From: Chloroflexota bacterium
Lineage (GTDB): Bacteria; Chloroflexota; Chloroflexia; Thermomicrobiales; UBA6265
NCBI GenBank assembly: GCA_019348515.1
Contig: JAHWJF010000278.1
Span: 1-5,520 of the forward strand
Length of the DNA stretch: 5,520 nucleotides
Direction of reading: 5' to 3'
This document shows, in pieces, positions 1 through 5,520 of this stretch; positions within the stretch are counted from its first letter, which is position 1, and each line of letters begins with the position of its first letter. The translations under genes and the position numbers were made by a program. The notes below the pieces were generated by a model, which made no database searches, was not told where the DNA came from, and worked only from the letters and a program-made list of their open reading frames with translations.

Positions 1-1
1 C

Positions 2-223
2 AGCCAGTATTACCCCGAGTTGAGCAAGGCGATGGATATCGGCGAGTGGGGTCCTGTCGGCACCCCAGATGACATTGCGGACTGGCTGCGCACGTTCGCG
101 GCAGCGGGTGTGGACTACTTCATCTGCCGCTTCGGCTCGCTCGACCAGTTCGGGCAAGTGGAGCGGCTGGCGCGAGACGTCTTGCCGGCGTTCGAGACTT
201 TGGTAGCCGGAGCCACGGCCTAG
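2..223 (+). CDS. LLM-class (luciferase-like) flavin-dependent oxidoreductase, C-terminal fragment
   Basis: Partial gene: the reading frame is open from the window's left edge and ends at TAG 221-223, leaving 73 visible residues. The fragment has the typical tail of the bacterial luciferase-like monooxygenase family: a Gly-Thr-Pro-Asp-Asp turn that starts a helix (residues about 22-26 of the fragment), a helix ending in AAAGVDYFICRFG (about 35-47), and a last helix ending in DVLPAF (about 60-65). In this family these segments form the last beta-strand and helices of the TIM barrel, where reduced FMN or F420 binds. Members are monooxygenases or F420-dependent dehydrogenases. The substrate cannot be read from this fragment. 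An in-frame TTG at 20 is only an internal Leu codon, since family-like sequence (SQYYPE) continues upstream of it. The gene is 39 bases upstream of the next one on the same strand, so co-transcription is plausible. Family is fairly sure, function is not. Confidence 0.8.
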   Translation, partial: SQYYPELSKAMDIGEWGPVGTPDDIADWLRTFAAAGVDYFICRFGSLDQFGQVERLARDVLPAFETLVAGATA

Positions 224-246
224 AACCAATCGCGGTGCGGTGCGCC

Positions 247-255
247 GAGGAAGGA
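247..255 (+). promoter_or_regulatory. Shine-Dalgarno sequence for the M29/NicX-like gene
   Basis: GAGGAAGGA lies 7 bases before GTG 263 and is a strong match to the anti-Shine-Dalgarno sequence. It fixes the GTG as the start. The ATG at 255 is in another frame and meets TGA after three codons, so it is not a start. The rest of the 39-base gap (224-262) shows no convincing hairpin terminator or promoter, which suggests read-through from the upstream gene. Confidence 0.75.
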
Positions 256-262
256 TGCGCGA

Positions 263-1276
263 GTGAGCGACACAACGTTGTCCCCAGGATTACGGCGCGA
301 TGCGGAGCTGGTTGCGGCGGTCTGCATGTCGGTCGAGCCGGACGACGTGGTGACGATCATTACCGACGACGATCACCTTGATGAGGCCAACGCTCTGGCG
401 CAGATCGTCGTCGAGCGGGGTGGCTTCCCGATGATCGCCAACAACGAGCATCAGGTCCAGCGCGCGATCGCCGATATGCGCTTCCCGATGGCGCCGCCGC
501 GCAACCTGCACCAGGCGATGACGTCCTCCGACGAGATCATCATCATCACCAACCTGGAATGGGCCAATCGCTTTGCCCACGTCTCGGCGGTCCGCGAATC
601 GTGCGACAACAACGCCAAGATCGCCTCGGTCGAGGAAGGCATCGGCTCCTGGGATCTCTCCGAGGCCGACATCCGGGACGCCACCGACCGCGCCAGAGCG
701 GCGATCGCCGCGCTCGAGGGCGCGAAATGGTGCCGCGTTACCTCACCCGCCGGCACCGACGTCCGGGTCTCCATTGAGGGGCGGCCGGCGTTGGAGGTGA
801 CACCGATCAAGAAGCGCGGCCAAATGATGGGGCCGGTGCCCCTCTGGGCGGAAGTCGCCTTCGCTGCGGTCGAGGATCGCACCGAGGGGACGATCGTCGT
901 CGACGGCATCATGCTCGGCATCGGTCTTCCCGGTCAGACCCCGAACCCCATCACCTGGAAGGTCGAGAAGGGCCGCGTTACCGAGATCACCGGCGGCGAA
1001 GAAGCCGAAAAGCTGAAGCAGGTCATCGCGGGCGTCCCCGGCTCGGACGTGATCGGCGAATTCGCCTTCGGCACCAGCGAGAAGTCGCCCACCGGCTCGC
1101 CATCCGAGAAAGGACTGCTGGGTACCGTCCACTTCGCCCTCGGCGATAACCACAACGCCTATCCGGGTGGCCAGAATGTGAGCACGCTGCATCTCGACGG
1201 CAACTGCCTGAACGCTTCACTCCTGATCGAGGACAGCGGGCAGTACGTCATCAAGGACGGCAAGTGGGCGCTGTAG
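263..1276 (+). CDS. M29-fold metalloenzyme (leucyl aminopeptidase / 2,5-dihydroxypyridine dioxygenase NicX-like)
   Basis: A 337-residue protein starting at GTG with a strong ribosome-binding site. Its C-terminal half matches the thermophilic aminopeptidase (M29) fold: a PLWAEVAFAAVEDRTEGT segment (194-210), GEFAFG (265-270), GTVHFALG (287-294), and NVSTLHLD (305-312) near the end, followed by a short strand and a final KDGKW. By alignment from memory, E197, E266, H290, H310 and D312 sit where M29 peptidases carry their five metal ligands. The protein is clearly shorter than classical M29 aminopeptidases (about 400 residues) and closer to NicX (about 350), the iron(II) enzyme of nicotinate degradation that opens the 2,5-dihydroxypyridine ring and also ends in an HxD iron-binding pair. 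No signal peptide is seen, so it is likely cytoplasmic. The catabolic neighbours favour a small-molecule enzyme over a peptidase. Fold assignment is good; choice between dioxygenase and hydrolase is open. Confidence 0.8.
   Translation: MSDTTLSPGLRRDAELVAAVCMSVEPDDVVTIITDDDHLDEANALAQIVVERGGFPMIANNEHQVQRAIADMRFPMAPPRNLHQAMTSSDEIIIITNLEWANRFAHVSAVRESCDNNAKIASVEEGIGSWDLSEADIRDATDRARAAIAALEGAKWCRVTSPAGTDVRVSIEGRPALEVTPIKKRGQMMGPVPLWAEVAFAAVEDRTEGTIVVDGIMLGIGLPGQTPNPITWKVEKGRVTEITGGEEAEKLKQVIAGVPGSDVIGEFAFGTSEKSPTGSPSEKGLLGTVHFALGDNHNAYPGGQNVSTLHLDGNCLNASLLIEDSGQYVIKDGKWAL
1253..1257 (+). promoter_or_regulatory. Shine-Dalgarno sequence inside the M29-like gene, for the cupin
   Basis: AAGGA lies 6 bases before GTG 1264, within the last codons of the upstream gene. 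It supports the GTG as the cupin start and the 13-base gene overlap. No other ATG, GTG or TTG occurs in frame near the N terminus (the next in-frame ATG is codon 30, inside the domain). Confidence 0.6.
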
Positions 1277-1641
1277 ACCAGCCGGCGATCACGGTCGTTT
1301 CGCGGGATGACGTCGATCCCATTCCGCTGCCGAATGGAAGCTGGAGCCGGATGGTCCTCACCCGCGAGACGGCTCCCGGAGTTGCCAGCTCCCTCGGCTA
1401 TTCAGTCTTCACGCCGGGAACCGCGACCGGGATGGTCGCGCATGAGGTCGAAGAGGTCGCCTACGTGCTGGCCGGCCGCGGCGAGATCCGCACCGATACT
1501 GACCCAGCACCATTCCGCGCCGGTCAGGCGCTGCACATCCCGCCGGGTCTCTGGCACGCCGTCGTCAATACCGGCGATGAAGACGTGGTGATGGTCTTCG
1601 GGTTTCCCCACCCGGCCTACCCACCGACGGAGCGGCGATGA
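1264..1641 (+). CDS. small single-domain cupin protein
   Basis: A 125-residue protein made of one cupin beta-barrel. Motif 1 runs from about residue 52 to 73 (PGTATGMVAHEVEEVAYVLAG) and contributes H60 and E64; motif 2 (GQALHIPPGLWHAVVN, 87-102) is a near-perfect match to the G-x5-P-x-G-x2-H-x3-N consensus and contributes H98. The usual first His of motif 1 is Val58, so one of the four standard metal ligands is missing and the protein may bind metal with three ligands or not at all. Small cupins in catabolic operons may be isomerases, dioxygenase-like enzymes, cyclases or ligand sensors; sequence alone does not say which. The start overlaps the upstream stop by 13 bases, and the stop overlaps the next gene's ATG (ATGA), so translation is probably coupled. 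The fold is sure; the role is unknown. Confidence 0.85.
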   Translation: MGAVDQPAITVVSRDDVDPIPLPNGSWSRMVLTRETAPGVASSLGYSVFTPGTATGMVAHEVEEVAYVLAGRGEIRTDTDPAPFRAGQALHIPPGLWHAVVNTGDEDVVMVFGFPHPAYPPTERR

Positions 1642-2420
1642 GTCCCAGCGGCCGACCACTGGCGACCGCTCCGGAACGGAGCGACAAGGTAGCCGACGCC
1701 GGCCTGCGCGAGCATGTTGCCTGGTCCGGCCGCATCCTCGCCATGGGCGGCCATGGAGACTACACGCTGGGCCACGTCAGCGCCCGCGCGGCCGGCGGCC
1801 GGCACATCCTCATGAAGCCAAACGGCCTGGGGCTGGAAGAGGTCTGCCCCGGCGATGTCCTCGCGCTCGATCTAGACGGCGCGAGACTGTCGGGCGAAGG
1901 CCCGATCCATCTCGAATACGTGCTGCATACCGAGATCTACAAGGCGCGGCCGGACGTCGGCGCAGTGGTTCACACCCACCCGCCGTATGCCACGGCGTTT
2001 GGCGCGACAGATGCGACCCTCGAGCTGCTGAACCACGACGCCGTTCTCTTCCGGGACGGGGTTGCCTACTTCGACGACACGGCGGAGCTGATCGTGCGTC
2101 CGGATCAGGGAGAGAGGGTCGCCGCAGCGCTCGGCCACCATCGGGTGCTGGTGATGCGTGGCCACGGCCTGGTGGTTACCGGAGAGACCGTGCCCTGGGC
2201 AACCTACGCCGCGCTCACCTTCGAGCGCGTGCTGCGCATTCAGTCGATTGCCCGAACGCTCGGCAATCTCCTGCCCATGACCGTGGAGATGGCCGACCGT
2301 GTCTACCCAGAGAAGTACCGGGACGATCATCTCGCTCGGTACTGGGACTATCTCCTGCGCCAGGTGCGGCGTGCGGGGCTCGCCGATGGGATGCCCGACG
2401 CGAGGGGGTCCCGTGCTTGA
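1638..2420 (+). CDS. class II aldolase/adducin-family protein, probable decarboxylase or aldolase
   Basis: A 260-residue protein whose ATG overlaps the cupin stop (ATGA), with GGAG at 1629-1632 as ribosome-binding site. It covers the whole class II aldolase/adducin domain (about 22-205): GHVSAR (45-50), the helix HLEYVLHTEIYKARPD (91-106), VVHTHPPYA (110-118) and RGHG (174-177). H112, H114 and H176 are the expected divalent-metal ligands and E93 aligns with the catalytic Glu73 of L-fuculose-1-phosphate aldolase (FucA). The phosphate-binding positions of FucA are changed: Asn29 is His46, and the Ser71-Ser72 pair is His91-Leu92. This points away from a sugar phosphate. Relatives with non-phosphorylated substrates include decarboxylases of aromatic acids, such as 3-hydroxy-2-methylpyridine-4,5-dicarboxylate 4-decarboxylase of vitamin B6 breakdown. 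A C-terminal extension (about 205-260) is rich in Arg, Tyr and Trp. Family sure; decarboxylation is inferred from residues and context. Confidence 0.88.
   Translation: MSPSGRPLATAPERSDKVADAGLREHVAWSGRILAMGGHGDYTLGHVSARAAGGRHILMKPNGLGLEEVCPGDVLALDLDGARLSGEGPIHLEYVLHTEIYKARPDVGAVVHTHPPYATAFGATDATLELLNHDAVLFRDGVAYFDDTAELIVRPDQGERVAAALGHHRVLVMRGHGLVVTGETVPWATYAALTFERVLRIQSIARTLGNLLPMTVEMADRVYPEKYRDDHLARYWDYLLRQVRRAGLADGMPDARGSRA
2402..2408 (+). promoter_or_regulatory. Shine-Dalgarno sequence for the FAD subunit
   Basis: GAGGGGG lies 4 bases before GTG 2413. It supports a start at 2413 over the in-frame GTG at 2299, which would add 38 residues lying wholly inside the aldolase gene and unlike the family N terminus. 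Confidence 0.55.
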
Positions 2421-3300
2421 CCGGTTCACCATCCACCAGCCCCAAAGTGTCGAGGAAGCTTCAGAGATGCTTGCGCGCTTCGGCCCGGACGCGGCGGTCT
2501 ATGCCGGGGGCACCGAGCTGCTCATCGTGATGAAAGAGCGTCTCGCCCACTTTCCTCACCTGATGGACATCAAGCGGATTCCCGGATTGAACGCCCTCGT
2601 GTATGACGCGGAGCGACGAGAGCTCGTCATCGGCGCGGTCGCCTGCCATCGCGATCTCGAGCGCTCGCCGGAGGTGCGTGACCGCTTGCCCGCGCTGGCC
2701 GCACTGGAAGCGGCGGTCGCGAACGTCCGGGTGCGCAACGCGGGCACGATCGGCGGCAACCTCTGTTTCGCCGAACCGCACAGCGACCCCGCAACACTGT
2801 TGACCGCACTGGATGCCCGGCTGACCCTGGTTGCCGCCACCGGTACGCGTCAGATCCCGATGGCTTCGTTCATTACGGGTCTGATGGAGACGGTCCGCCG
2901 CCACGATGAGATTCTCGTGTCCATCACAGTGCCGGAGCCGGCGGCCAACTCCGGTGTCGCCTACGAACGATTCAAGCTGCACGAGCGCCCGACCGCGGCC
3001 GTCGCGGCGGTGATCACGGTGGTTGAAGGCACGATCGCCGATGCCCGGATCGTCGCCGGCAGCGTCGGCGTCCGGCCGCAACGGCTCCTCGGGACCGAAG
3101 TGATGTTGCGGGGACTACCGGCGATGGAAACGTCCGCGGTAACCGTGGCTGACTTCATCCGGGACGAGGTCGAAGTTACCGGCAATCTCTTTGAGTCCGA
3201 TCCATACACCCGCCAGCTCGCGCGCACGGTTGGCCGCCGGGCTATCGCCGCCGCAATTCGACGCGCAACCGGCGAGGAAGGCGGTCGCCTTGCCGCGTGA
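2413..3300 (+). CDS. xanthine dehydrogenase-family molybdenum hydroxylase, FAD-binding subunit M (CoxM-like)
   Basis: The medium subunit of a three-part molybdenum hydroxylase. It takes electrons from the [2Fe-2S] subunit and passes them through FAD to an external acceptor. From GTG 2413 the protein has 295 residues, the usual size, and begins MLDRFTIHQPQSVEEA, the standard N terminus of this family, where a Phe/Tyr and Pro precede an S-V-E-E-A helix. The two FAD-binding motifs are present: AGGTELL (31-37) and TIGGN (112-116), the latter followed by A-x-P-x-S-D-P (120-126). A CO_deh_flav_C-type domain follows from about 175 to 280. There is no Cys-rich insertion of the kind that carries an extra [4Fe-4S] cluster in 4-hydroxybenzoyl-CoA reductase, so this is the ordinary aerobic type. 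The start overlaps the aldolase stop by 8 bases. A longer frame from GTG 2299 exists but is rejected. Confidence 0.93.
   Translation: MLDRFTIHQPQSVEEASEMLARFGPDAAVYAGGTELLIVMKERLAHFPHLMDIKRIPGLNALVYDAERRELVIGAVACHRDLERSPEVRDRLPALAALEAAVANVRVRNAGTIGGNLCFAEPHSDPATLLTALDARLTLVAATGTRQIPMASFITGLMETVRRHDEILVSITVPEPAANSGVAYERFKLHERPTAAVAAVITVVEGTIADARIVAGSVGVRPQRLLGTEVMLRGLPAMETSAVTVADFIRDEVEVTGNLFESDPYTRQLARTVGRRAIAAAIRRATGEEGGRLAA
3275..3281 (+). promoter_or_regulatory. Shine-Dalgarno sequence favouring the TTG start of the Fe-S subunit
   Basis: AGGAAGG lies 8 bases before TTG 3290, inside the last codons of the FAD subunit gene. The alternative ATG at 3320 has no comparable sequence at a suitable distance. 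Because the purines also encode Glu-Glu-Gly in the upstream gene, the match could be accidental. Confidence 0.5.
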
Positions 3301-3814
3301 TACTCCCGCTACACCGGTAATGCTCTTGGAAGCGACCGTGAACAACCGGCCGGTTTCGCTCGAGATCGAGCCGCGGGCAATCCTGCTCGACGTCCTGCGC
3401 GACCACCTGGGGCTGACCGGCGCCAAGCGATCCTGCGACACGCAGGTCTGCGGCGCCTGTACGGTCCTCCTCGATGGCTCGCCCGTGAGCGCCTGCTGCA
3501 CCCTCGCCTACGAGGCCGGCGGCCGGACGGTCGAGACGATCGAAGGTCTGGCGGGACCCGACGGGCTTCACCCGATCCAGCAGGCGTTCGTCGATCGGGT
3601 GGCGATCCAGTGTGGGTTTTGCACTCCTGGCTTCGTCCTCACGACCAAGGCACTGCTCGCCGAGAATCCTTGTCCAACTCGTTCCGAGATCGCGGATTTC
3701 CTGGGCGGGAACCTGTGCCGTTGCACCGGATACTGGAACATCCTCGACGCGGTCGAGGACGCCGCCAGGCGCCTCGCCGCCGCTCCCACATCCAGCCAGG
3801 GACCATCCTCATGA
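3290..3814 (+). CDS. xanthine dehydrogenase-family molybdenum hydroxylase, [2Fe-2S] subunit (CoxS-like)
   Basis: The small subunit, which relays electrons from the molybdenum centre to FAD through two [2Fe-2S] clusters. All eight Cys ligands are present. Numbered from ATG 3320, the N-terminal plant-ferredoxin-type cluster uses C39, C44, C47 and C59 (CDTQVCGAC plus a later Cys), and the C-terminal four-helix domain uses C98, C101, C133 and C135 (QCGFCTPGF and LCRCTGYWN). The start is uncertain. TTG 3290 has a good Shine-Dalgarno sequence and overlaps the FAD gene by 11 bases, in keeping with the other junctions; it gives 174 residues. ATG 3320 gives 164 residues and begins exactly where most relatives do (MLLEATVNNRPV), but it lacks a ribosome-binding site, and the ten codons between the two starts have lower third-position GC than the gene body. 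The ORF extends upstream to 3191, but that part lies within the FAD gene. Family assignment is secure. Confidence 0.94.
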   Translation: MPRDTPATPVMLLEATVNNRPVSLEIEPRAILLDVLRDHLGLTGAKRSCDTQVCGACTVLLDGSPVSACCTLAYEAGGRTVETIEGLAGPDGLHPIQQAFVDRVAIQCGFCTPGFVLTTKALLAENPCPTRSEIADFLGGNLCRCTGYWNILDAVEDAARRLAAAPTSSQGPSS

Positions 3815-5520
3815 GCGTATCCGCAATGGCGCCACCGGGGCACACCGCTATCGGACACGACGCGCCTCGGATCGACGCCGTCTCCAAAGTGACCGGCGCA
3901 GCCCAGTTTGCCGGCGATCTCCACCTGCACGGGATGGCCTATGGCCGTCTCTTGCGAAGTCCGTACGCCCACGCCCTTATCACGAGTATCGACACCAGCC
4001 GGGCTAAGGCGCTCCCGGGCGTGATCGCGGTGATGACCGGCCGGGATCTGCCCGCGGCCGACCCCTTCTACGGGCACGCGCTCAAGGATCGGCCGATCCT
4101 GGCGCTTGATCGCGTGCGGTTCGTTGGCGAGCCGGTCGTCGCTGTTGCCGCGGAACATGCGGCGATCGCCGACGAGGCGATGACCCTCATCGACGTCGAC
4201 TACGAAGAGCTCCCCACGGCAACGACGATCGAGGAGGCTCTCGCGTCTGACGCGCCGCATTTACATGACGTGGCTAGCCTACGCCCTGGTCTCTTTCACG
4301 GTCTGGGAGAGATCCGACTCGAACCCGGCAATGTCTGCTACCACCATGCGTTCACGCGGGGCGACGTCGAGCGCCTCTTCGCCGAGGCGGACGTCGTTGT
4401 CGAGGGGGAGTACACCTTTCCCGCGGTCTACCAATACTCGCTGGAGCCGCACACCACCATCGCCCAGTGGAGCGGCGACGACGATCTCACCGTCTGGTCA
4501 TCGTGTCAGCATCCGTTCCTGGTTCGCGCCGAGCTTGCCGATCTCTATGCCTTGCCGGTCGCGGCGGTCCGCGTCGTGGTGCCCTATCTCGGCGGGGGTT
4601 TCGGCAGCAAGTCGTACACGAAGATGGAGCCCATCACGTCAGCGCTCGCCCGCAAGGCCGGCCGGCCGGTGCGGATCGCCAACAGCGTCGACGAGTCGAT
4701 GGTCACGACCCGGCGGCATGGCATGAATGCCTGGATGCGCACCGCCGCGACGAGCGAGGGCCGGCTCCTCGCGCGTGAGGTCCGCGCCTGGTTCGATACC
4801 GGCGCCTATGCCGATAACGGACCTCGCGTCGTCGCCACCGGTGCCGACGCCGCTCCCGGTCCCTATCGCTGGGAAGGGGTGCGGGTTGACGCCTGGGGCG
4901 TCTACACCAACACCTCTCCCGCCGGCTCCTACCGCGCCTTTGGGGCGAGTCACCTGCAATGGTGTGGCGAGCTGCAGGTCGACGAGATCGCGCGCCGCTG
5001 TGGATTGGACGCCCTGCAAATCCGGGAACGAAACCTCCGGCATCGCGGCGAATCGGTGCGACCGGGTGGCAAGCCGCTCGACGCGGATCTGATCGGCGAC
5101 ATCAGGAAAGTCGCGATCGGGCTCGATTGGGAGACGCCCAAACCGGAGGGGATTACCGGCCGCGGCATGAGCGTCGGACTTCTCGCCGCAGGAGCGCACC
5201 CGGTCTCAACCGCGATCGTGCGGATGGAGGCAGACGGCGGCGTGGCTCTCCTCGTCAGCTCGACCGAAGTCGGTCAGGGGGCGCGAACGGTCTTCGGGCA
5301 GATCGTGGCCGAGGAGCTTGCCCTGCCGCTGGAGAAGGTGCGGGTACGCAGCGGCGATACAAGCGTCACCCCCTACGACCGCTCGACCGGCGCGAGCCGC
5401 TCGACGACGATCGCGGGTCTGGGGGTGCTGCGCGCCGCCGCGGATATTCGAACCCAGCTTCTGGGCATCGGATCGCGCGTCTTCGGTCTTCCCGAGGAGG
5501 CGTTGACGGTGCGGGCGGCC
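3811..5520 (+). CDS. xanthine dehydrogenase-family molybdenum hydroxylase, molybdopterin-binding large subunit (partial)
   Basis: The catalytic subunit, which hydroxylates its substrate with water-derived oxygen at a molybdenum-pterin centre. ATG 3811 overlaps the small-subunit stop (ATGA), with AGGGA at 3798-3802 eight bases upstream. I translated 570 residues with no stop; the frame is still open at the window end, where relatives of about 750-800 residues continue. The hammerhead domain (about 18-130) starts APRIDAVSKVTGAAQFAGD. Cofactor-region motifs follow: EPH (212-214), SSCQHP (230-235, with Q233 matching Gln767 of bovine xanthine oxidase), GGGFGSK (261-267), SYRAFGASH (373-381, with R375 matching Arg880), and TEVGQG (485-490). 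The CO dehydrogenase loop VAYRCSFR is absent, so CO is not the substrate. The catalytic Glu near the C terminus lies beyond the window. The loop looks like enzymes acting on aldehydes, purines or N-heterocycles, but the precise substrate cannot be read from it. Confidence 0.94.
   Translation, partial: MSVSAMAPPGHTAIGHDAPRIDAVSKVTGAAQFAGDLHLHGMAYGRLLRSPYAHALITSIDTSRAKALPGVIAVMTGRDLPAADPFYGHALKDRPILALDRVRFVGEPVVAVAAEHAAIADEAMTLIDVDYEELPTATTIEEALASDAPHLHDVASLRPGLFHGLGEIRLEPGNVCYHHAFTRGDVERLFAEADVVVEGEYTFPAVYQYSLEPHTTIAQWSGDDDLTVWSSCQHPFLVRAELADLYALPVAAVRVVVPYLGGGFGSKSYTKMEPITSALARKAGRPVRIANSVDESMVTTRRHGMNAWMRTAATSEGRLLAREVRAWFDTGAYADNGPRVVATGADAAPGPYRWEGVRVDAWGVYTNTSPAGSYRAFGASHLQWCGELQVDEIARRCGLDALQIRERNLRHRGESVRPGGKPLDADLIGDIRKVAIGLDWETPKPEGITGRGMSVGLLAAGAHPVSTAIVRMEADGGVALLVSSTEVGQGARTVFGQIVAEELALPLEKVRVRSGDTSVTPYDRSTGASRSTTIAGLGVLRAAADIRTQLLGIGSRVFGLPEEALTVRAA

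Noticed and set aside
536..549. Short CAT-rich tract (atcatcatcatcacc)
   Set aside because: It simply encodes the run of Ile in a buried beta-strand (EIIIIT) of the M29-like protein; too short to be a meaningful repeat.
451..921. Minus-strand frame of 156 codons opposite the M29-like gene
   Set aside because: Antisense shadow; the + strand gene has a strong ribosome-binding site and a family-like C-terminal half.
1785..1803. GGC/GCC-rich near-palindrome that could be read as a hairpin
   Set aside because: It lies inside the aldolase coding sequence (Ala-Ala-Gly-Gly-Arg codons), has no T-run after it, and is ordinary for GC-rich DNA.
2299..2412. Upstream extension of the FAD subunit to GTG 2299
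   Set aside because: It overlaps the aldolase gene by more than 120 bases, and the extra residues do not look like the family; GTG 2413 gives the standard N terminus.
2461..3081. Minus-strand open frame of 206 codons opposite the FAD subunit
   Set aside because: Antisense shadow of a gene with clear FAD-binding motifs; no recognisable domain in the antisense protein.
3568..4260. Minus-strand open frame of 230 codons opposite the Fe-S and large subunit genes
   Set aside because: It crosses the junction of two secure + strand genes, its protein resembles no family I know, and long antisense frames are expected in GC-rich coding DNA.
4639..5199. Minus-strand frame of 186 codons, and + strand frames 4265-4726 and 4727-5092, within the large-subunit gene
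   Set aside because: All lie inside the continuous molybdenum-subunit frame 3811-5520, which carries the conserved motifs. The alternative proteins are Arg/Ser/Pro-rich, typical of out-of-frame reading of GC-rich genes.
3811..5520. CO dehydrogenase large subunit (coxL)
   Set aside because: The operon order matches, but the diagnostic Cys-containing active-site loop is absent; the loop is SYRAFGASH.

Overview
The window is GC-rich bacterial DNA with almost no non-coding sequence. Seven genes run head to tail on the + strand and read as one catabolic operon. Codon third positions are mostly G or C, and Shine-Dalgarno-like sequences (AGGA/GAGG cores) precede most starts. GTG starts are frequent. 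The gene set resembles heterotrophic Chloroflexota (Thermomicrobia-like) or Actinobacteria, but no marker gene is present and the taxonomic guess is weak.

Layout: (a) 2-223, the C-terminal end of a luciferase-like (LLM) flavin-dependent oxidoreductase, cut by the window start; (b) 263-1276, an M29-aminopeptidase-fold metalloenzyme, the fold that also contains the ring-cleaving 2,5-dihydroxypyridine dioxygenase NicX; (c) 1264-1641, a small single-domain cupin; (d) 1638-2420, a class II aldolase/adducin-family metalloenzyme with the metal site intact but the sugar-phosphate-binding positions changed; (e) 2413-3300, 3290-3814 and 3811 to the window end, the FAD, [2Fe-2S] and molybdopterin subunits of a xanthine dehydrogenase-family molybdenum hydroxylase, in the order M-S-L. 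The large subunit is open at the right edge: 570 residues are visible, including most molybdenum-cofactor-binding motifs, but not the C-terminal part with the expected catalytic Glu.

From 1264 onward consecutive genes overlap by 4 to 13 bases (the FAD/Fe-S junction depends on which start is used), which implies one transcript with translational coupling. The molybdenum enzyme has no CO dehydrogenase active-site signature, so it most likely hydroxylates an organic ring or aldehyde. Together with a NicX-fold enzyme, a decarboxylase-like class II aldolase and a flavin monooxygenase, the best reading is a pathway that hydroxylates, decarboxylates and opens an aromatic ring, possibly an N-heterocycle such as a pyridine carboxylate. 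That pathway is inferred. The individual family assignments are well supported, but the substrate is unknown. I see no RNA genes, CRISPR arrays, mobile elements, terminators or convincing promoters.
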